Position numbers and translations under genes: made by a program
Assembly (NCBI GenBank): GCA_020350885.1
Contig: CP070727.1
Coordinates: 2,767,329-2,831,328 of the forward strand
Source: a bacterium
GTDB taxonomy: Bacteria; Krumholzibacteriota; Krumholzibacteriia; Krumholzibacteriales; Krumholzibacteriaceae
Reading direction: 5' to 3'
DNA length: 64,000 nt
Shown here: one piece after another, positions 60,238 through 64,000 of the stretch
Layout of the letters: every line of letters starts with the position of its first letter
Position numbering within the stretch: position 1 is the stretch's first letter
Notes under the pieces: model-generated
Seen by the model: only the letters and a program-made list of their open reading frames with translations
Database searches by the model: none
Told to the model about the DNA's origin: nothing

Positions 60238-61221
60238 TCACTCTATCCCCACCAACGCCTTGATATACTGGAGACGCTCGTAGAGCTCTGCATTGTCGCT
60301 CTGCATTTGACTGAGCTTTCCCCGGAAATCGTCCACCGAATCGAAACCGTGCTTGACCATCCACCCTTCCAGTTCTTCGAGTATCTTCCCGATCGTCTCC
60401 AGCCCGTTGAGGTAGAGCGTCGAGCAGAGCTGCACCACGGTGGCCCCCGCCAGCAGCTGTTTGATAACACCAGCCGAATCGTGCACACCGGTCGATGCGG
60501 CCAGATCGATCTCGAACCGACCCGCAAGGAGTGTGATCCATCTCAACGGCAGGCTGATCTCGTCGGACGAGCTGAACCGTATGCCGGGCGCGAGCCTGAG
60601 CGTGTTGATATCGATATCGAGCTGGTAGAACCGGTTGAACAGCACCAGCGCCTGGACCCCGCGCCGGTACAACCCGTATGCCACGCTGGCTATGGAACTG
60701 AAGTAGGGACCCATCTTCACGGCGATAGGTATATCAACACTTGAGCGCACCCTCTCGACAATATCAAAGTACATCCCTTCGATTTCCGTGCCTTCCCTCT
60801 TGGGATTACTCGGCATTATCGAGATATTCAACTCGATGGCATCGGCTCCCGCCCCGGCAATACGCCTGGTATAATCGACCCATATCTTCGGCGAAACACA
60901 ATTGAGGCTCGCGATGACCGGTATGTCGACCGTCTTCTTCGCCTTCTCGATCAGTTTCAGATATTGGACAGGACCGAGGGCAACCTTCATTCCCTCCACA
61001 TACTCCAATGCCTCCGTGTGCCAGGGATAATCCATCTGCTTTTCGATACTCTCTATTTCGGCCAGCACCTGCTCCTCGAACATCGATTTCAGCACGACCG
61101 CACCCGCACCGGCATCGGCACACTTCCTGATACCGTCGATCGTCATCGAGAGGCTGCTGCTCGCAACGATGAGAGGATTCCGTAACTCGAGTCCCATATA
61201 TGTAGTTTTCAGATTCGCCAT
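60238..61221 (-). CDS. Dihydroorotate-dehydrogenase-like flavoprotein
   Basis: A 327-residue TIM-barrel protein of the PyrD superfamily. It begins MANLKTTYMGLELRNPLIVAS and shows the FMN-binding strands (AGAGAVVLKSMFEE, IPVIASLNC, IAVKMGPYFSS, DLAASTGVHDSAGV, LLAGATVVQLCS). In true class 1 enzymes the catalytic cysteine stands in N-x-S-C-P-N; here that place reads ELNISIMPSN, with isoleucine in place of cysteine or serine. It therefore probably does not oxidise dihydroorotate. Such DHOD-like proteins are known in anaerobes, often near pyruvate-ferredoxin oxidoreductase; none is visible here. A near-consensus promoter (61294-61322) lies upstream. The reaction is unknown. Confidence 0.75.
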   Translation of the reverse strand: MANLKTTYMGLELRNPLIVASSSLSMTIDGIRKCADAGAGAVVLKSMFEEQVLAEIESIEKQMDYPWHTEALEYVEGMKVALGPVQYLKLIEKAKKTVDIPVIASLNCVSPKIWVDYTRRIAGAGADAIELNISIMPSNPKREGTEIEGMYFDIVERVRSSVDIPIAVKMGPYFSSIASVAYGLYRRGVQALVLFNRFYQLDIDINTLRLAPGIRFSSSDEISLPLRWITLLAGRFEIDLAASTGVHDSAGVIKQLLAGATVVQLCSTLYLNGLETIGKILEELEGWMVKHGFDSVDDFRGKLSQMQSDNAELYERLQYIKALVGIE

Positions 61222-61293
61222 TGTCCCTTCCTTTTCTTTTCGTATAATCGCTACAAATGTTCTCGAGCAATGGGAAAGAGAATTCCCGGAATT

Positions 61294-61322
61294 ACTCTAT
61301 GCTTCAATCCATCAACTGTCAA
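61294..61322 (-). promoter_or_regulatory. Candidate promoter for the DHOD-like gene
   Basis: On the minus strand a perfect TTGACA (61322-61317) and TAGAGT (61299-61294) are 17 bases apart; the start would be about 66 bases before the ATG. Confidence 0.5.
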
Positions 61323-61474
61323 CAATACATAGAATGCTAACCGGTGCCACAGGGATCCCTTAACGGGAACTTTTCAATAAAGACGGCATACAATTGTCCG
61401 ACGGCTGATCTTGACAAACAATGCACAGCGGTGGAACATCTTCACCGGTCCGAATTCATGGAAAGGCGATAATC

Positions 61475-63550
61475 ATGCCGCGGCTTCACGAGCAGGTTAG
61501 GGTATCAAGATTGATCCTGTTCTTGGCCGTTCTTGCCGTATTCATCATTTCGATGTACGGTACGACGTGCCATCGAACAATCACCTGGTGGATGGGCTGT
61601 TCATATCCCCTTGCTGCAATAACCTTCGGAATACACTTCCCGCCCGGCTCCCTGATCCTCACGACTCTCGGGTGGATCGTCGCACGCCTCGTCCCCACGG
61701 CATCGAAGGCCTTCGCCCTCAACCTCACGGCCGCAGCCCTGGCGACATTCACGACCTGCCTGCTTATATGGCTCACGATTAAGCTCACCCGAATCGAGAT
61801 AAAGAATACCACGCACCTCCACGGCGGCACGGCCTTTGCCACCATGATCGCCGGAATTGCATCCGGAGCACTCACCCTCGCCTTTGGTAGAACAACCTGG
61901 CATTACGCCACCCATTTTACGCCGTATATACTCACCGCGGCATTCACCGCCCTTCTACTCTGGACCATCCTCACATGGTGGGAACGGCGAGATGATCGAA
62001 CCGGCGACCGGTGGCTCTTCGTTACGATGCTGCTCTTCGGGCTCGATCTCAGTGTCCACCGCACCAACCTGCTCATCCTGCCAGGGTTCCTGCTCTGGAT
62101 TCTCATCTGTTACCCCCGCTTGTACGGCCGCGCCAAATCATGGGCGGCGGGCGCGGGCGGGCTTCTGATCGGCCTCGCCGTTCATTTGCTCATCATCCCG
62201 ATCGCAGCCGGCGCTCCGACGGTGAACTTCGGAGATCCAAGTACCTGGTCGCGATTCTATTATTACATCTCGTTACAGCAGTACGGTGGCTCGTGGCTGC
62301 TTAGGCTTTTCCCGCGCAGGGCGGACTTCCTCGGTTACCAGCTCGCCAACTATATCAATAATCTCAAGAGTAACTTTTTCTCCTTTGGAAAGATCCTCTC
62401 CCTTATTCCTTTGGCCCTGGGCATCATCGGTATCGGAGCCCTCTGGCGACGGGATCGGAGATTGATGCTGGGATTGTTACTGCTTTTCCTCGGCTCAAGC
62501 CTCGGGGCCGTATTCTACTTCAACCTCCCGGAGGGCTATAGCTATCCGATGGACCGGCATTACATGCCCTCGTTCGTGTTGTTTTCGGTATTTATCGCCT
62601 ACGGAGCCGGCACGACGGTCTATCACCTGTGGAGGGTTTCGACCCGGTATCGCAGGGTCGCCCTACCCCTGTGCCTCGCATTCATACTCTCGATGCCGGT
62701 CGAGCAGCTCATGCGTAACTATCGCGCGATAGACAGCTCGAAGACATACTTCGCATACGACTACGCCCGTAACATCCTGTCGACAATCGATCCCGGTGCG
62801 ATCCTCTTCATTCAAGGTGATCTCCTTTGGTCTCCGCTTTACCTGCACATCGTGGAGAATGCGAGACCGGATGTCGCCGTCCTGAGCATAAGCCTCTTGA
62901 ATACAGAATGGTATGTCAGGCAGGTACGCACGCTGTACCCCGATATCCCTCTCACACTGACGGAAGAGGAACTGTCACAGATCGCACCGAAACCTTGGCA
63001 GGATACCACTCTGGCAATACCGGTAACCGGTTCGGATGACTCGCTCCGTTTACCGGAGGGCGTGGCCCAGCCAGACACCTTCGACCTGCGCGTGAAACCC
63101 ACGATTGCAGGCCGGTTCGTACTCGCCCAGGATTGGCTGATGGTGAAGATGATCGTTGAGAACGAGTGGCGGCGGCCGATTTACTTCAACGAACCGCCTG
63201 AGTTTCTTCGCCCGCATTCACGCTCCGAGGGGATTGTCCACCGACTGGTACCTCAGGATTCCGCATTATTGAACGCCGGTCTTCTCCGGCAGAATCTGCT
63301 GGAGCGATACAGCTACCGCGGTTTCGCAGATCAGCCGGCGACCGTGGCGCCCTTCACACGGCTATACGGGCATGCCCTGCTACGCGCCTTTCATGCTCTG
63401 GGGAGCTACGAGCAGACAAGGGGAGACACGGCCGCATGCCTTGAGATCAAGGCTGAGCTCGAAAAACGTATTCCTCCGGACAAAATCGATCCGCCGCCCG
63501 AGCTGCAAACGATGATCGATGAGATGTGCCGATCCGGGCAGAAAAAATGA
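61475..63550 (+). CDS. DUF2723 multi-spanning membrane protein (GT-C-like)
   Basis: A 691-residue protein. About ten to twelve hydrophobic helices fill the first 430 residues. The DUF2723 region is seen as GIHFPPGSLILTTLGWIVARL followed by ALNLTAAALATFTTC, matching the HPPGYPLY-type stretch of the family, though here FPPGS. The C-terminal 260 residues are soluble (GAILFIQGDLLWSPLYLH, RPDVAVLSISLLNTEWYV). DUF2723 proteins resemble GT-C glycosyltransferases such as protein O-mannosyltransferases and are common in the FCB group; glycosylation of exported proteins is likely but unproven. The usual early acidic residue of GT-C enzymes is not clear here. AAGG eight bases before the ATG at 61475 supports this start over one 18 codons upstream. 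Confidence 0.8.
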   Translation: MPRLHEQVRVSRLILFLAVLAVFIISMYGTTCHRTITWWMGCSYPLAAITFGIHFPPGSLILTTLGWIVARLVPTASKAFALNLTAAALATFTTCLLIWLTIKLTRIEIKNTTHLHGGTAFATMIAGIASGALTLAFGRTTWHYATHFTPYILTAAFTALLLWTILTWWERRDDRTGDRWLFVTMLLFGLDLSVHRTNLLILPGFLLWILICYPRLYGRAKSWAAGAGGLLIGLAVHLLIIPIAAGAPTVNFGDPSTWSRFYYYISLQQYGGSWLLRLFPRRADFLGYQLANYINNLKSNFFSFGKILSLIPLALGIIGIGALWRRDRRLMLGLLLLFLGSSLGAVFYFNLPEGYSYPMDRHYMPSFVLFSVFIAYGAGTTVYHLWRVSTRYRRVALPLCLAFILSMPVEQLMRNYRAIDSSKTYFAYDYARNILSTIDPGAILFIQGDLLWSPLYLHIVENARPDVAVLSISLLNTEWYVRQVRTLYPDIPLTLTEEELSQIAPKPWQDTTLAIPVTGSDDSLRLPEGVAQPDTFDLRVKPTIAGRFVLAQDWLMVKMIVENEWRRPIYFNEPPEFLRPHSRSEGIVHRLVPQDSALLNAGLLRQNLLERYSYRGFADQPATVAPFTRLYGHALLRAFHALGSYEQTRGDTAACLEIKAELEKRIPPDKIDPPPELQTMIDEMCRSGQKK

Positions 63551-63576
63551 GGGAGCATATCGATTCATGCCCCCTC
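63542..63576 (-). terminator. Terminator of the edge-cut sorted protein gene
   Basis: Stem GAGGGAGCAT/ATGCCCCCTC (63549-63558 and 63567-63576) with one mismatch. On the minus strand it is followed by TTTTTT. It overlaps the stop of the plus-strand DUF2723 gene. Confidence 0.7.
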
Positions 63577-63603
63577 GCTTCTGAAGTCTGATTCCGCTGG
63601 TTC

Positions 63604-64000
63604 CTACCTCAGGAGAACCATCTTTCTCGTCTGGACGAAGTTCTTGGTGTCCATCTTGTAGAAGTACACACCGCTGGCAACACTCTTGCCCGAGTCGTTT
63701 CGACCCTTCCAATCGATCGAATGAGGACCGGCATCCCGGACCTCGTTGACCAAGGTACGCACAAGCTGGCCCGCAACGTTGTAGACACGCACCGTCACGT
63801 GACCCTTCTCGCGCATGTTGAACTTGATCGTCGTGTTCGTGTTGAACGGGTTCGGGAATTTCTGCGCAAGACTGTACGCCTTAGGCGTCTCATCCACATC
63901 AGTGATGTCGATGTTCGTGACGTTCTCGAACCAGTAGACAACCTTCTTCACCAGAACGTTACGGTTCTGCGGCGATGCAGCTACCTTGTCACGGACATAC
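63604..64000 (-). CDS. Secreted protein with C-terminal sorting domain (cut by right edge)
   Basis: The last 131 residues of a protein whose frame stays open to the right edge (it enters as YVRDKVAASPQNRNVLVKK). A short linker (ITDVDETPKAYSL) leads into an FlgD-like sorting domain: FPNPFNTNTTIKF, VTVRVYNVAGQLVRTLV, GPHSIDWKGRNDSGKSVASG, and the end RKMVLLR. The domain marks it for export and surface attachment, as in the neighbours at 33575, 43972 and 47330. What the protein does is outside the window. The GTG at 63951 is in frame but internal. A terminator with six Us follows the stop. Confidence 0.8.
   Translation of the reverse strand, partial: YVRDKVAASPQNRNVLVKKVVYWFENVTNIDITDVDETPKAYSLAQKFPNPFNTNTTIKFNMREKGHVTVRVYNVAGQLVRTLVNEVRDAGPHSIDWKGRNDSGKSVASGVYFYKMDTKNFVQTRKMVLLR

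Overview
This window looks like chromosomal DNA from an uncultured Gram-negative bacterium of the wider FCB assemblage, for example a Krumholzibacteriota-, Eisenbacteria- or Latescibacterota-like lineage. The assignment is inference. It rests on five secreted proteins that end in the FlgD-like sorting domain (a PNPF motif, then usually a final RKMxLLR), together with a gingipain-family peptidase, a tricorn-like protease, a TolC/RND efflux system, a six-heme surface cytochrome, a DUF2723 membrane protein and moderately high GC. Candidate promoters are of the ordinary TTGACA/TATAAT type with 17-18 base spacers, not the Bacteroidota type.

Layout. 1-5.2 kb: an edge-cut glycosyltransferase, two methyltransferases (one RlmD/TrmA-like), a phosphofructokinase with the residues of pyrophosphate-dependent enzymes, and a thioredoxin-like lipoprotein. 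5.4-11.7 kb: peptide breakdown and uptake, with an S9 peptidase fused to a thioredoxin fold, an MFSD1-like transporter and a C69 dipeptidase. 11.8-16.7 kb: an RRM protein behind a long leader, tRNA-Asp(GTC), and a cell-wall cluster (NagZ-like GH3, SpoIID/LytB, and a shortened AnmK-like protein). 17-23 kb: a gingipain-like C25 peptidase and two cysteine-rich secreted proteins. 23.5-33.5 kb: an envelope and export block, with a PadR-HAAS pair, a TetR-TolC-MFP-RND operon with a visible operator, a hidden 40-bp degenerate tandem array, and a second PadR-HAAS set that continues into an ExbB/MotA-like gene. 33.5-47 kb: a secreted multidomain protein, a tricorn protease, a repeat-rich gap, a GH53 galactanase, a Ser/Thr kinase with TPRs and a six-heme cytochrome. 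47-64 kb: a subtilisin with PKD domains, a MuiA-like protein, an amino-acid permease, an exported methyltransferase, YihY, MsrAB, a QTMAN-like glycosyltransferase, an orphan CheR, a dihydroorotate-dehydrogenase-like protein, a DUF2723 protein and the tail of another sorted protein.

Taken together the genes suggest a heterotroph that digests protein and polysaccharide at its surface, imports peptides and amino acids, recycles wall fragments and uses a surface cytochrome. I found no phage, IS element or CRISPR array. The observations most worth following are the 40-bp array at 31382-31643; the 32-nt tandem unit between PadR and HAAS, which makes two start/stop-coupled mini-ORFs; a Trp/Cys-rich secreted domain found twice; and several fusions or active-site substitutions.
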